Below are positions 47,106-60,858 of a stretch of 64,000 nucleotides of DNA, piece by piece. The stretch lies in assembly GCA_015501595.1 (NCBI GenBank), contig JADNRX010000118.1, positions 62,001-126,000 on the forward strand, read 5' to 3'. Position 1 is the stretch's first letter; each line of letters opens with the position of its first letter. The DNA is from Hymenopellis radicata (lineage: Eukaryota > Basidiomycota > Agaricomycetes > Agaricales > Physalacriaceae). The notes beneath the pieces were generated by a model that saw only the letters and a list, made by a program, of their open reading frames with translations, ran no database searches and had not been told where the DNA came from. Both the position numbers and the translations under genes were made by a program.

Positions 47106-49247
47106 ATGCTCGACTTTGCACTTTTCCTGTCACTGGTACCGCTGTTTGCACTTGCGCAGGACGGCGGGATAACTGGACCTACCACCAGCGTCCAGGCTGC
47201 GGCGTACTCCTGCGACGCCTCCACATGCCAGTTACCGAACTGTCACTGCGCGAGCACAGATCCCCCAGGCGGTTTGGATCCTGTAAGTGGTCTTTTCGTG
47301 TTGGTCCTTCTTTTGGCGTCTTGGCACTGTTTCCTCGAAGTGCGGCTTCGCTGGGCGCGTTCGGGACGCATGCCGAGCAACATTGGCGCGCGTGTTCTCC
47401 CGCATATGCGGTACCACTCTTCTTCGAGCGGGCACGACGTCTACTCTTGGAAGGCCATTCCTTGAATCTAATTATGCCGCCATGCGGTTTACAGTCGACT
47501 AATCTTTCCATTCTGCAGTCCGAAACGCCCATGTTTATTGTGTTTACCGCGGACGATGCTATACAATCCTACACTCTCAACGCTGTGAACCAATTCCTCG
47601 CCCACCGCGAGAACCCGAATGGATGCCAGCCCAAGATAACTTACTACACTTCGCTCAATTACACCAACTATACTTTGGTCACAGGTCAGGTATGGCAACG
47701 CTATAATTCTAATACTTACGTTGAGTAGACTGGTATGTCGCCGGAAACGAGATTGCAGACCATACGTACGTCCCTATATCGCGGCTCAAGAAACAACCTC
47801 AAGCGTTTCAGCATGACCCACCAAGGTGATCCCTCAGTTGACGAAATCCACGGCAACCTTATCGCGCTCAATGCCCTCGCCGGTATCCCGCTCGCCTCCA
47901 TCCGAGGCTTTCGTGCGCCATACCTTAACTATAGCGTCGATACCCTCAAACGACTCGCCGCTGCCGGATTTACGTACGACTCGAGCTCGTCTGCCTCCAT
48001 TCCAGTCACGGCCGACAACTCTGACGCGTTCTGGCCGTACACGCTCGACCACGGAATGGCCAACAACTGTCTGCGTGTGGAGGGAACATGCAAGGGCGAG
48101 CCGAAGCTTCCGGGCTTCTGGGAAGTCCCCATGTACGCCTTCTTTGATCAGCTGGGCGAAGCGGGACCGCATCTTATGGATCCGTGGCTGTCAGTGTTTT
48201 GGCTTCTTCCGTGTCCGAATACAAGTTTACTGTGGGGGCCATTAGTGATGCTGCGAACGGAGCTGCAGCAGCGAACGACACCGCCACGTTTGAGTATATG
48301 CAGGCCACATTTACGGCGCACTACGAGGGGAAGCGCCAGCCGATTGGGCTGTACACGCACCCGATCCATCTTGCGGCGGATTACCCTGGCGTGCGTTCTC
48401 CGAACTCTACGATACGCATGATCAACGCGTTTTTGGATTGGGCGCAGGAGCAGCAGAATGGTACGTCTTTGCTGTCAGGTTTCGTTACAATGATCTGGAC
48501 GTGCGTTACTTAGTGTGGATCGTATCGACGGAACAGCTCCTCGCGTGGGTGCGGAACCCAACGCCCGTGGCACAGCTAGACAGCCTTGAGGCGCTGCACT
48601 GCTCGACGCCGGATGTACAGGAGAATATTTGTAACGGGATGCCTGAGCGCGAAAATGGACTGCTCGCCCACTGCACGTTTCCAGACTTCCTTTCTTTACT
48701 TGCGTGAGTCGTTTCTTCAGGTGTTACACGGTAGCTGACGCGTATGCCGTAGTACGGATGCCCGCAGACGACGCCCACGCCAGATAATCCTAATCCACAG
48801 CAAGTCGTGCCCGATGGGCAGCAGGCGAGGTTTAGACGTATGTTGATCTCTCAACTATGTGAATCATCCATCACTCACTCTGCGGCTCCGTGTAGTACCC
48901 GGAAACTGCTCTACACCATTCTGGGACCCGATAAACGGACAGTGTATCTGCAGCTCTCAGACATGTGCGTTTCAGGACAACTCGCGGCCTATCGGTGTGC
49001 GTACACTTGCACTCTTTGACCTTCTTTCGTTTTGATGTGTATTATATAGCCAAATGGCGCCAATCTGACTGGAGGCGGGACTGGAGGGGTTTTTGAGCCC
49101 GATGATCCTGATGGGAAGAAGAAACATTATACTCCGTTTAATGGGCCGAATGCGGCTACGGCGGGACGGGAGGGTGTGGGGGCGGCGTTGGCGGTTGGCG
49201 TCGTTGGAGTGTTTGTTGGTGCGCTGGGAGTATTTATGAGGGCTTGA
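47106..49247 (+). CDS. Chitin deacetylase (CE4), GPI-anchored
   Basis: Converts cell-wall chitin to chitosan. The ATG at 47106 gives the signal peptide MLDFALFLSLVPLFALAQDG and a Cys-rich start (SCDASTCQLPNCHCAS). After a long first intron come the NodB-domain motifs: MFIVFTADDAI (metal Asp pair), WYVAGNEIADHTMTHQGD (metal His pair; the intron falls inside it) and IRGFRAPYL. A cysteine-containing C-terminal region follows, with PTPDNPNPQQVVPDGQQ, NCSTPFWDPINGQCICSSQ and PIGPNGANLTGGGTGG. The end is a hydrophobic tail (ALAVGVVGVFVGALGVFM) after a small-residue stretch, fitting a GPI signal. The stop is at 49245. The family is related to Cryptococcus-type deacetylases. All splice sites needed are present. 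Confidence 0.9.
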
Positions 49248-49742
49248 TTTTTTGACAATCTATGGACCCGGACTATATGACGTTACCCATCTTCTTGTAC
49301 GACGTATTTAATGGTTGTAGATTAGGGTGGCGTTGGTGAATAAGAGTCAGAAGCTGTTGTATTCGGTGATAACAATTTTGGACGACTTAAGCGTGCAGTC
49401 TCGTGCGAAGAGACAAGCTGCACTAGTTGTAAATCTAGGAAACGTGGAATCCTTGATGTAGCACTGCTCAAAGGAGGACTATAGCCGTCGAGAAAGGTCA
49501 TTTTACGGGGTATAACGACACAGAACTCCCAAGTGCCTCATGTCGCGCTCTGATTCATCGCTGCGGCGCTCAGTGATTCGCCCAAAGTTTACCAGAAATG
49601 TAGATGCTTGTTATCGCAACCGCCATGGGCCGCCCACTGTTTTTGTGTACAGGCGCGTTATACTGGACGTATAGGAAACACGCGCAGGTCTTGGGATCGA
49701 TCTAGGAATCTGTATTATAGCTCACTGAGATATATGAAGTGT
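49248..49742. other. Intergenic between convergent deacetylase and UMP-CMP kinase genes
   Basis: About 500 bases of 3' flanks. No gene was recognised. Confidence 0.5.
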
Positions 49743-50602
<860 letters not shown>

Positions 50603-50624
50603 TTATGTAAGCGGCCACCGTCGT

Positions 50625-51084
50625 TCAGCGTCGCCCTATGGCGGGATACACCTCGGGAAACGTTTCCACTCCTGTCGTCGAAATTCTCGCAGCGCGTCGT
50701 TCACTCAATTTCACGACGTCGCCGCGTTCTTTGCTGCGTCTCGCCCGGAACACGACGAATAATCCGATATGGAACACGTACCTCTGGGCTGACGAAAGCA
50801 CCATGGAGGACAAGGCCAACACGACTAGCAGACGATTCGAGGGTATCGGTAGTGTGGACAAAGGCGGCGAGAAAACGGTGGCATGGATATCTGGCACCAT
50901 GAGAGCGAGGGTAAACTGGTGGATCCGTACATCAAGAAGAAAGAAAAACACTTTCGCTGGAGATAACGTTTCCCCCTCTCTCGGCGTTGTCTCTAGTCTG
51001 CTTGCTCTACAATTCTACTCTGCTCAATTCACACTCTGGCCCCACCGTCTGGCACCAAATGCTGCGTGCCTCGTTTGGCTCTAA
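50625..51084. CDS. Two overlapping opposite frames, one may be a gene
   Basis: On the plus strand the ATG at 50638 opens a 148-codon frame (MAGYTSGNVSTPVVEILAAR, then KNTFAGDNVSPSLG). On the minus strand an ATG near 50902 opens MVPDIHATVFSPPLSTLPIP with a hydrophobic stretch (LLVVLALSSMVLSS) and ends at 50625. Neither has a recognised family. The plus-strand frame would share a 50-base divergent promoter with UMP-CMP kinase; the minus-strand frame would end just before it. Only one, if any, is real. Confidence 0.3.
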
Positions 51085-51169
51085 AGCCTCGTACATGTCT
51101 GATTTGCTCGACGCTCTCTCCCACTCCACAGTCGTCTATCCAGTGATTTGCTACTTGTAGGAAAAGTCC

Positions 51170-51645
51170 GGGAAGGATGTGGTACATCCGTCAAGGAAAC
51201 ATTGTACCCTTTGAGGTTTCCTCTAGGACGCGATGCGACCAAGCCAGTTGATGAGTGGACCATCGGGCGTGGTCTCTTTTATCCATGAATTTCCCCGTAC
51301 GGTGGACCAAGCTCCCAACTCCAAGAAGAATGTATGTGAATTCACCTATAAAGAGATCTGGGCTAACCGGGACCTCCTGTAGTTGTGCGACTGATTCATC
51401 ATGACGGCAGAGCATCTACTTGGATGTAGCACGCTGAGTGGTCGAGAGGGCAAGAACGCTTCAGTACGCCACCTCAACCCCCTCACGTTCCGCGTATTAG
51501 CAACACCCATCCTCGAGCATTACCGAAAGGTTGGCCACGTCGCCGATGTACGTTTACCTCTTCCTTGGTTGGCGAATACTGGATACATTCGTTTTAGATC
51601 GACAGCTCTCTTTCTATCTACGAAGTTTGTATTGGTACGTACTTT
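51170..51645 (+). pseudogene. UMP-CMP kinase gene fragment (copy 2)
   Basis: The plus-strand sequence aligns with the middle and 3' half of the intact kinase gene 0.6 kb away on the other strand. First a stretch equivalent to the [17 protein letters not shown] region (DEWTIGRGLF then a stop, near 51260), then GACGGCAGAGCATCTACTTG matching the AERLLERG codons, GAGTGGTCGAGAGG matching SGRED, then TPILEHYRKVGHVAD, the same intron, and IDSSLSIYEV. Stops and frame changes make it non-functional. The end part is almost identical to copy 1 at 8088-8220. Confidence 0.75.
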
Positions 51646-54600
51646 TTCCCTGTAGTCCCTGTCTACGAATCTGTTTCCAGTAGTACTTCAACTAATCGAA
51701 GTCTGTCAGCAATAATGCATTTTGTGAGATTGATTGTGAGTTCTGTCTTGACCGACGTTCCCTTTTGCTGATGTCAAGCCCGCCAGTGCCACTCTGCGAG
51801 GGATTCGAATCACGACAGTCGATGCGCCATGACTCTGCGCCACTCGTCCGCGTGTGATACTCATAAGCGCGGTCTAATAAATGTTTGCCAGTAAGACTGA
51901 ATAGGTATAGGGTAGGCCCGGGTACATAGAAAGGGAATTATAAAATGATCACGCTCTTGCGCTCTTGTAGACGTGAAATGACACCGTTCGACGTCGTTGA
52001 TCATTCATCCTGGACTCAGAGTAAACGTCGCGTCTAATGATATGAACACGACTTACCACGCGACCATACCTAGAGGAAGCGATATTCTCGATATCCCACA
52101 CTCTAACAGTGCCGTCCAGACCACCGGAGACAATGCGTTTACCGTCAGGAGAAAATGCGACCGACAGCCCTGCATATTTCTCTCCGACAGATCCCTCCAG
52201 TAATGTCTCCAGTAACTTGCACGTCGTGACATCCCAAACCTTGATAGTCTTGTCCGCGGATCCCGACACTAGGAGTTTCGAATCCGGGGAAAAACAGACA
52301 GAGAATACACCGTCAGCGTGTCCTCTCAATTGCCCGCTTTCCTCCCCTGATTTGGTATCCCATATCCGTATTAGACCGCCCCAAGAACCGGAGGTGAGCA
52401 GCTCTCCGTTAGTGGAACATGCAATGCACGAAACCCAGTCGTCCAGTCTTGCCGGGAGCGTAAATAAGCACTTTCTGGTCGCTGCGTTCCACACCGCCAA
52501 TTCCCTAGATGAGCGACTGTAAGCTGCCATAGTGTCACCCCGTGGTGAGAATGCAATGTGATCGACTTGGCTGGTATCCCCTTCCATCAACTTTACGGGG
52601 TCCTTGCCGTTCCAAACCAAGATTTTTCCCTCCTGCAACACGACAACGTCCTCCTCCTGGTTCGGATCCTGATTTGGCAAGAAACCAACAGAGTCACCGC
52701 AAATCACATCCTTGAATAATTCGCTCCCCGCCTCGGAGAGTTGTCGCTGCTCTTCACTCCAGTTGAAGACTTGAACGAATCCGCCTCCATCTCCTTGCTG
52801 CCCTCCTACGACACATCGTCCACCATTAGATGAGAATGCGCTGGAGGAAACTTCCTTGCCCATTGTTGGCACTTGTGCCACTGCTTCGCCAGTATATGCA
52901 TCCAAGATGTGGAGATGCTTGTTGGAGCCACCATGGAAAATGTACTTGCCGTCCTTTGAGAACACTGTACAATCACCATCTCGGCTGTCCGTATAATCGG
53001 AACAGTGAACCCACGCAAGAATTGTCCGGCCGTTTCTTTGTCTTTCTCGTTCCCGCCGCTCAGCAGCTTCGTGATCAAGGGGGAGGCAGTGAAAAGGTTG
53101 ATCTGCCTGCGTCGAATCCTCAAAGGAGATAGCTCCGTATTGAAGGTATCGAGAATCTCGCTGCCGAGGTGCTCACTGGATCCTGGCTCTAAGAGTAGTT
53201 CGATGAGAGCACTGAGTAAGTCCTCCTGCCACTGTGGATCTAGTCTCGGTCTCAGCAATTTAGTTGGTCATGAGATGGAGTGTCATGTACCTGATTGGGA
53301 TTCTGAGCGCATTTGATTCGTCAGGCCACTGTCCCCGGTACGCTTGATGCGCTTCAAGAGCATGATGCGAACACGCTCATACTGATCTACTTCGAGAAAA
53401 GGCGGATATTTGTCCCTCGGGCCTGAAATGATCCCATCGATGTCATGTCTAAGTTTTGTTGGATCGAAGTGGGTGTCGGTGCCCGCCATCGATGCTGATG
53501 GACGGGCTTTCGGTACCCAATTATCCTTTGTCAGACAGACAGATAAATCAATCTTCTGGCCGTTGCATATCGTGCGGCCCTGTCCGAGATGGGGTCTATT
53601 TTTCGGAAAATGATGCGAAATATAAGCAAAGAACAATCGACTGAAGGACACCGTACCTATGAGTAGTGGAGAACCGATCAGTGTAGGCAAGGCGTTTGAC
53701 GGGAAACACCTCCAGCGGCCACCACAGCCCCGTGAGGGACTCTTTGATATCAACCGTGTTGAGGGACAGAAATTCGTTGCGCATTTCATCCATACGTAAA
53801 CCAGCCTTTTTTGCTTCGGAAACCATCCATCTCAATGGTGGCAGCCTGCGCCCCATGTCCAAATTTCTGACATTTCCGCCACCGCTATTATAGTTCTGAG
53901 TGTTTGTGTGGTTAATGTAATACAGGTTGACGTACATGTCTGAATGAGTCCCTGCAAACCACACTTCTTTCACTTTGCTTGTCCCGGACTCGGTATGTTC
54001 AGGCCTCATACTTCCACCATAGGCGTATTCGGGTAAAAACTTGGCGCGTCGCTCATCTAGTGCCAGCGCATGACGGAAATAGCAAACATGCATCATCCCA
54101 TCTATAGTGCCCGGAAGCAGCGCGCTCGCGCGACTCATACCAACCGATGACACAGTGTCCCTAAGCCGCAGTTTGTTGAACACCATGAATAATTCACGCA
54201 GGGTAATGAATGTCTTACCAGGCGCCAACAAAGTGTACTGTGACATTTTGCGAGAGTGTTTGCTTGTAGTTGTAGCCAAGCGCCAGATCGGACGCCCGGG
54301 AATATCGCTCATACGCACTGAACCAACATGAGAGCAGTCACTGAAGTAAGTGACGTACTTACAACGGTATCTGCGTCTCATTTCCTTTGTGTAAGAGGCC
54401 GACCTATATCAGAGGCGGACAGTCACTGTAGGTCCAAGAGGTTACACAAGTAGTTACCTTGTCAATCATTGCCGAAAGCACGCGCACTTGATACGCGCCG
54501 CGAGAGAATCCTTCGATTGACTATAATGAGAGAAAGAACACCATATCAAGGAGATAATACTAACCGAGGAGATATATGCAATCCCCGGGCTTATAGTTGT

Positions 54601-56420
54601 CCGACAGCCAGCGATAGGCGGCACAAACTATATCATCAACGTTCCTACACACATTTACTGGGTAGAAAAGACCAGTAACGAAGATGCGCACCATGCAATC
54701 GCCATATCAATCTTGTGCCAGATGGTCCGTAAGAGGTAGGCGAGTGATTTCCAAGAAGAAGAAGCAAAAGTCCCGATCCCGCTGCTGTACCATGTTCGCT
54801 GATTTGAACCATCCCCCTTTTTGATGAGGCTATAAAAGTCGGCAACATTTGTGTTCTGCTCAGACAGAGTTAGCAATGCAAGTATACGATAGTCACTAGT
54901 CCGCACATGTATGCCAACTTGATTCGACGTTCCATCGATACAAACAACAAGGTTTCTTCTACCTTTCTTGCACCCGCAGGGCTGCTTGTCGCCGGCATGT
55001 TTCGGCATGTTCGCGGCCTCGTCGCTGGCGTTGGTGGCACCTACGAAACACTCAAGTAAGCGCACTCCTTTCTCCAAAGCGATAGAGAGCGTACCTCCAG
55101 CAGTGTTTTGGCGGTGAGTAGTGAACCTCGTGCTCTCTCCTAGCCCGGTGCTTTCCTGGGTTGCTGTTTCGGGGAGGCGGGTGATGCGTCGTCTGATGAA
55201 GTATATTCGACGCTCGCAGACGATGTTGGACGACGGGAAGGAAAATAGCACTGCTGTGAAGGATCAACAAGCCAGGTATTTGACAAGATCAATGTTCCCA
55301 TCATCTAACACATTTCCCTGCTTCCATCGAGGTCACAGGCAAGATAGCGCGAGGCGTATGCGTGGCCGAACTGAATGTATCGCAATGACGCTGATGCCGT
55401 TTTACGACATTAGTGAGCGAGGGCCACAGACCTCGACTTGAGAGCCGATTCCCTTCAAATGCGTGTTATCAAAAGACGACTCAGATCCTGCCGAGAGAGG
55501 AATGAAAAGCAGAAGTTTCCCTTATTGCCGTCCATTCGCAGGCTAGGGACAGTAGACGTGTTCGGCGCCAGTGCGGGCGACTTGACTTGACTCCATTTCG
55601 AAGTGCACGCCACTTCTTGGTTCAAATCAGTCCTCGTGTTTCTATGAAAAAGAAACATACATAGTCGGGCACCGGCATAAAAGCTCGCGTTCGGGGTAAT
55701 AGCGTACGAGATACAGAGCTCATATACCTTGAGTTGCACTGTTGAGACTCTTGAATTCCTCCTGCGAGCAGTCCAGACGTCGTTCTCAAAGAGGAGTTGA
55801 AACGGGCAGAGGTGGTGGTCGAAAAGAGAACGTTCCATTATTCTGCACGTATGCGACTGGGGAAACACAAACTAGAGCTTAAAAGCATCTTTTCCTCCCC
55901 TCCCTCGTGGGGCTCCTTGTGGACGCTGCGTTGGACACAACATTGGCCATGATGCGACAATGGAGTCATCTTCGATAGATGGGCAAGTCACGTCGAGAGT
56001 ATACATCTGCCTCGACTGCGAAGAACATCATTTGAGTACATAAGGAAGATGCTCCGTAAAGCGGGAGACTCACTCGAAGAATCGCAGTGTTTGATTCGAA
56101 GGGAATCACTATTCAAGATCGCTATTCATGTGGATCAAATGCAAACGTTAAAGGCACAAACGATGCGCCCGACCTAAAATTAAAGCGCAACAACTGTACC
56201 CGTCGATATGATTGAAATCAACCAATACCGTTTCAGCGATACCCATGGCGTGGGCTTTGAATTCAATGGGAAGACTTCCTCACGTCGTTGCGAAGTCACC
56301 CAAGTCTCTACGATCTTCTAGCGGTGATCTATAAAACTCAAAGGGATGCCAATGAAAGTACTTACCTAGGTATAGTGGCGTTAGCGCAGTTATTCATCCA
56401 CCGGTAAGTAGAAGCTTTGA
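51488..56420. repeat. Segmental duplication, right copy of the ~5-kb block
   Basis: Partner of 8088-13020, in the same orientation. It includes the kinase fragment, the DUF2235-WD40 copy and upstream flank (for example GACTCACTCGAAGA near 56068, matching 12823). It lies 0.9 kb from the intact kinase gene, which suggests the block arose here, though direction is inference. Confidence 0.7.
51949..55251 (-). pseudogene. DUF2235-WD40 fusion gene, copy 2, decayed
   Basis: Same gene as at 8574-12126. The lipase-like domain is readable: RRNLVVCIDGTSNQVG, NTNVADFYSLI, TWYSSGIGTFA, the domain region around 54550-54300, VHFVGAWDTVSSVG and FRHALALDERRAKFLP. The linker and WD40 blades follow, ending DGTVRVWDIE. 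Two faults set it apart from copy 1. The first coding exon with the MTDIQPAT start is missing; the matching DNA, about 270 bases, is deleted near 55220, and no in-frame ATG replaces it. One base is also lost at about 52975, between the RTAEMV codons and the first blade (VFSKDGKYIFHG), so lipase and WD40 parts are out of frame. The WD40 part alone stays open. Confidence 0.7.
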
Positions 56421-56777
56421 GCGGGAACAGTTAACGCCTTGACGCATGCTGCGAAATGCCGGCCGCTGATGAACTTCTCGTAACACGCTCGTATCGATAC
56501 TCCTTGTGCCAGTGGAGGAAACGGTTGTCCAGATGATGGCAGTTCGTGGCCAACCCGTTCGGTCCGAAACAGCCGAACACCTCTTGCTCTTCAAAGTGTC
56601 CAGACTAAGATAGTATTTCGAATTGTATAATTACACAGATCCAAAAAGCAAAGCACGCACGCTGTTACGAAGATTCTACTAAAAGTATATGCTGGTTAGA
56701 GTACTACGCGTAAGTATACAGAGGAGGGAGGGGGTAGATGGCATATATAAGTAGAAAACTTAAAGCAAAGGTCACTG
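55252..56777. other. Upstream flank of the decayed copy, no gene supported
   Basis: Largely homologous to 12130-13020 up to about 56420. A minus-strand frame at 55455-55868 (with CTGCTCGCAGGAGGAATTC) corresponds to the possible MSARQLRR exon of copy 1, but its start is altered. 56420-56777 shows nothing. Confidence 0.35.
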
Positions 56778-59664
56778 TTATTGTTTCGACGCAGACAGAG
56801 GACTCGGGTTATCCTTATCCTTATCCTTGTCTTTCTCCTCTTCCAGCGGGGACGGAGGCGACGGCGAGCGCGAAGTGGACGCCGCATAGCCGGAGGAGGG
56901 CGTGGGCGAGCTCGCGCCCACGTGGAGCTTCCCCGGCGGCGATGACGACGGGGACGACGAAATACTAGCACTATTGATTACAGACGAGGACTGGAACGTT
57001 AATGTATGCGACGTAGGCGTCGGCGCCGTCACCGTCGACGTCGAGTGCGTGTGCGTGTGACGGTGGTGCGCAGTCGGGGTATGTGACGCCTCGCGAGAGT
57101 GCGAATGCAGGGAGGATAACAAGGGAGCATGGCTTGACGAATAAATATCTTGCGGAATAGGAATAGAATAGTGATTATGCTGTTGGTATTGCGAAAGCAG
57201 GGGCGAATGTGATCCGAGATTGGGGTATAGAACGTGGGCGCGGGGAGACCTGGAACCAGTTTGATAATATACAGTTGTGGCAGAGTCGGAAAAGTGTTGC
57301 GCGCTGGGGACTCTGGTGACGGCGGTAAGGGGACGGAGACAGCACCTGGACTGTGAGGCCACGGAAGGCCTTTAATGGGACGCGCGGGCCCGGAGGTTGA
57401 ACGTTTCGAGACGTCGGAATGGTGAGGGAGAAGGCTGTCCAGTGTTACTTTGGATGACGTTGGTGAGGAATGTTGTGGAGGCTTATGGAATCGCCCTCGG
57501 GGCAGAGGCAGCAGTCTCGGAGGAGCGTCCGTCGTTAGATCCACGAGGCCGTGACCTGCCTTTGTCGTAGGGAATAGCCATGAAGCCCGACGCGCTATGG
57601 GTCCTGCTGGCTGTGTCGAACCCTCCGTGAATGACTGCACAGACATTACATCGTCGGACTCGGCAGCATCAGATCGCTCCTCGTCAGTGAAGATTTCACT
57701 ATTACTCGACGAGCCATTGTGTGATGGTTCGGGTTCGCGAGCATTTGTTGGTGCAGTAGCAAGAACGAGACCGTTCTCGAGTTGATCCTCAAAGAAGATC
57801 TGATCAGCAGGCGGGGCATCTGGCGGCGGCGGGCTCGTCCATTTTCCGCGTTTTGGGGCCATATGTTCTGGAGGAGGTCTTATTGACACAGGAGGGCGAC
57901 TAGTGGATTCTGAAAAGTGGGTAGGTGGTGAGAAGCGGTCGGCGCCTTTTGGTCGCATCGACTGGTTTCCGACACTATACGGAGTTTGGGGTGGGAAGTT
58001 GGATAATCGGGGACCAGATGGACCGGGCGCAGAGACCAAGTCCTCGGCTTTGCGCTCATCGCAAAGCTCTGCTAGGGTGAGAATAGCGCGTTCAGGGCGG
58101 TTGGCTAGAACGCGACATGCGCGCATAAACTCCCCGCGAATCTGTGGGTAGGCATTAGTGTGATCAGATGGAAGAGGAAATAGGTACTCACAGTATACAA
58201 GCCGTCTTTGGTGACACATCGAGCGACATTAAAATCAGTTTCGAAAGGATCCTGACGTGCGGTCGTGAGATTTACAACGGAAGGATCACGCTAGTTGTTA
58301 CCTCTATACAAAATCGATTGCGTTCCCGAGCATCGTTATATCGGCTAGACAGCTAAAATTGTACAATCAGACAAATTCAAGAACTGAATGTGTGAGAAGG
58401 ACGTACATCGTTCTGCCAGCCTTTGCTCTCCTTCTTCAGAAGACCTGCGCGTATGGACGCGACACCAGTGTTGTACAAAAAGTCCCGGGAATAATAGCGA
58501 AAAAAGTCGATCAACCTATAGATTCTCAGTTTATAGGTCGACGAACGTGCTGATGACCTACAACTCAGCAACGGTCTCGGTGTTTTCTGAATGCCATCGC
58601 TGCCTCAAGAGATCAATGTCATCGAAGAACCACGTGTTAAAGCCACCAAGATGTGTGTCTTCCTAGTAGGTGGCAGGTGGACATTATTATGTGACCGAAA
58701 CGCTGAAAATAAAGACCAACTTTTGATATTGGGCGAAGGGGTGGCATGTGTTGCAGATTTGGAAGAACGGGCGGGTTCTTAACGTGGACCAAAAAGTAGA
58801 TGACGAGAAGAACGTATCCATAGGAGGATAACGTGCCCTTGTAGGGAGAGTTGATTTTTCTGCAAGTATTCAGTATGAATTTCGTGTCGACAAGTGAGAT
58901 ATATACCTTCGCTTGCTCCAGACTTTGACTATGCGAGTATAAGCAGATGAACAAGCTGAAAAGAGATAAGACTCACGAAACAACACGAGCGTTCTCACTC
59001 GGGTTGGATCTATCATGGCGTAGCACATAAGGAGCCGAGTGTTCTCTAGGGCCAGTCGGTTTTCGAAACCAATGTCACAGGCAATGCCCAAGGGCAGCCC
59101 GGGCGAGGGGTCGAGCGTGAGTTTGACGATTGGTATTCTGGCATGGGGCAATGGTTTGACGTGGAATTTCGTCTCTGTTGACTATTGGGCCTATATTCTC
59201 TTCAAGTCAAGCACAAGGAGCGTACCGCGTTCTAGCAAGTCCCCTAGCATAGTGACAAGGTCCGAAGCACTCAGTTTCTCGCTGGAATCGATCAGACAGC
59301 AGAGATCCATGTCTGATTGGACAACCTGATTAGCCACGTCTACGGACGACGCGCTGCACGCACCAGAATTGCGCAGACTAAAGCCATTCGCCGTGCTCCC
59401 GAACGAGAGCAGACGGCTGTCTGGCTCGATCGTGCGAATAAGCCGCTCCAACAATTTGCGAACGTCTTCCTTGACTGCCATCTCCTCAGGCGTCGGTAAT
59501 AGCTGAATTACAAAGTCGAACAGGCACTGCGACAGCTCCGCCACAAAACGCGGCCGGGGTGGGTGGCGGGGCCCTTGTATGGGACTAGGGTGGCTCGGCG
59601 ACCCCGACGATGACTGGCCATCGTGGTATATCGTGGGCGGGCTCATTGTCTGTGTGTAGGCCAT
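56778..59664 (-). CDS. Cid1-type nucleotidyltransferase (non-canonical poly(A)/poly(U) polymerase)
   Basis: Adds A or U residues to RNA 3' ends. The ATG at 59664 gives MAYTQTMSPPTIYHDGQ. The catalytic fold has LLSFGSTANGFSLRNS; an intron then leads to DMDLCCLIDSSEKL (the two catalytic Asp). KFHVKPLPHARIPIVKLTLD supplies the third acidic region. The PAP-associated part has LKVWSKRRKINSPYKGTLSS, GYVLLVIYFLVHVKNPPV, an LxGFNTWFFDDI-like stretch and LLIDFFRYYSRDFLYNTGVA. After GEFMRACRVLANRPERAI the protein becomes disordered and rich in Pro and Ser for some 330 residues, ending in a KDKDKDKDN tract and SPLSASKQ. At least six introns. About 770 residues. Whether it prefers ATP or UTP cannot be read from the sequence. 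Confidence 0.88.
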
Positions 59665-60858
59665 TCTGTTCGTGCTCGTCGTCGGCTATGGGCGACAAGG
59701 ACAGCAACGGTGGCCGAGGATGAAGCCTTGTGTGTTGCAAGTAGAGTTGGGAGAGGACAATTATTACTTCCTAAAATGGAATGGGCACCGCCACAGTATA
59801 TGCGCGTAAACGTCGCCCGTTTGTCGCGTTTGTCTTTGGCGTCAAAGTATTTAAAGAATATGGTCCCATTGCTGTGCTCCATAGCGGAATGCGCTCAAAG
59901 GGAAAAAGCCACAGCACCCTTCTTTTATTTCCGCAAAGGTCGAGGGCTTAGACTATGCTTGATTTCTCAAATATGCTGGAGCATCCGGCGGCGTGAAATG
60001 AAGATTGACACTCGACAATTATTGAATTGCATCAGTCATCAAAGGAAGGAAGCGATACAAGAATTCAGAACAAGAGATGACAGAAACGTACTTTCCTTTG
60101 TGACTAGAACGGCCGGTACCGACTATGTAACAGTTAAGCTTCGCCACACGCGCTACGGTGTAAGACGGTGCGGAGAGCGGCCATTTACTCTGCCGTACAC
60201 TGCCAAGAAAGAACGCTCAAATCGCGTTTCAGAGTCACCTCCCTCCGGAACGGTTCAAACATAAAGCAAGCGAAGTTGGGGTCTTCAAAGCGTGGTCAGC
60301 ATGCTGCCAATGGCCAGATGATAGGAAACGCACGCGAAGGTCGATGTATGTAGGCAGCTGCAGGCCAGGAGGTACTTCATGTACGCCGGGTGTAGTTTTC
60401 TATCAAATGGCTCTGCCAGCCTCATCCTTCAGGAGGAAGTCGATCTGGCAAAGTTTAATGATACGTTCGATATGTTCTACATCCAACCGCTCTGACACCC
60501 GGAGAGGAAACGGATAAGGAAGGGGCAAGTGGCATGCGTAGAATGCGAAGAGAGCGGGCTTCTTGAGGGCAATGATACTCTTGTAACCCAGATTTCATTA
60601 CTGCGTCGCATTTGAAGTGGACCACTGCTTGATGATTCTAGTATACTCAGCAAGATGCTTTGAATTAATATGAGAACAATTACCTGCAGCTTTTCTGCGT
60701 GTGCATGACTGAATAACCGTCATCAATTTACTTTAGCTGGTCGATAACCCTGTAGAAACCGACTTGTGATGACGTGTATAACGTCAAGAGAAAAGGCTCG
60801 TAGGATCTCAGACATGCAAGTAGATGGTCGTTGATTTATGTCTAGAAACAGATGGCAA
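59665..60858. other. Intergenic, no supported gene
   Basis: About 1.2 kb between the Cid1-like start and the LSm7 stop. Open frames are short and without family signal; no tRNA or repeat was recognised. Confidence 0.45.

Noticed and set aside
52805..52985. An intron that would restore the frame of the second DUF2235-WD40 copy
   Set aside because: Only donor-acceptor pairs under 20 bases exist around the slip, too short to splice, and copy 1 has no intron there.
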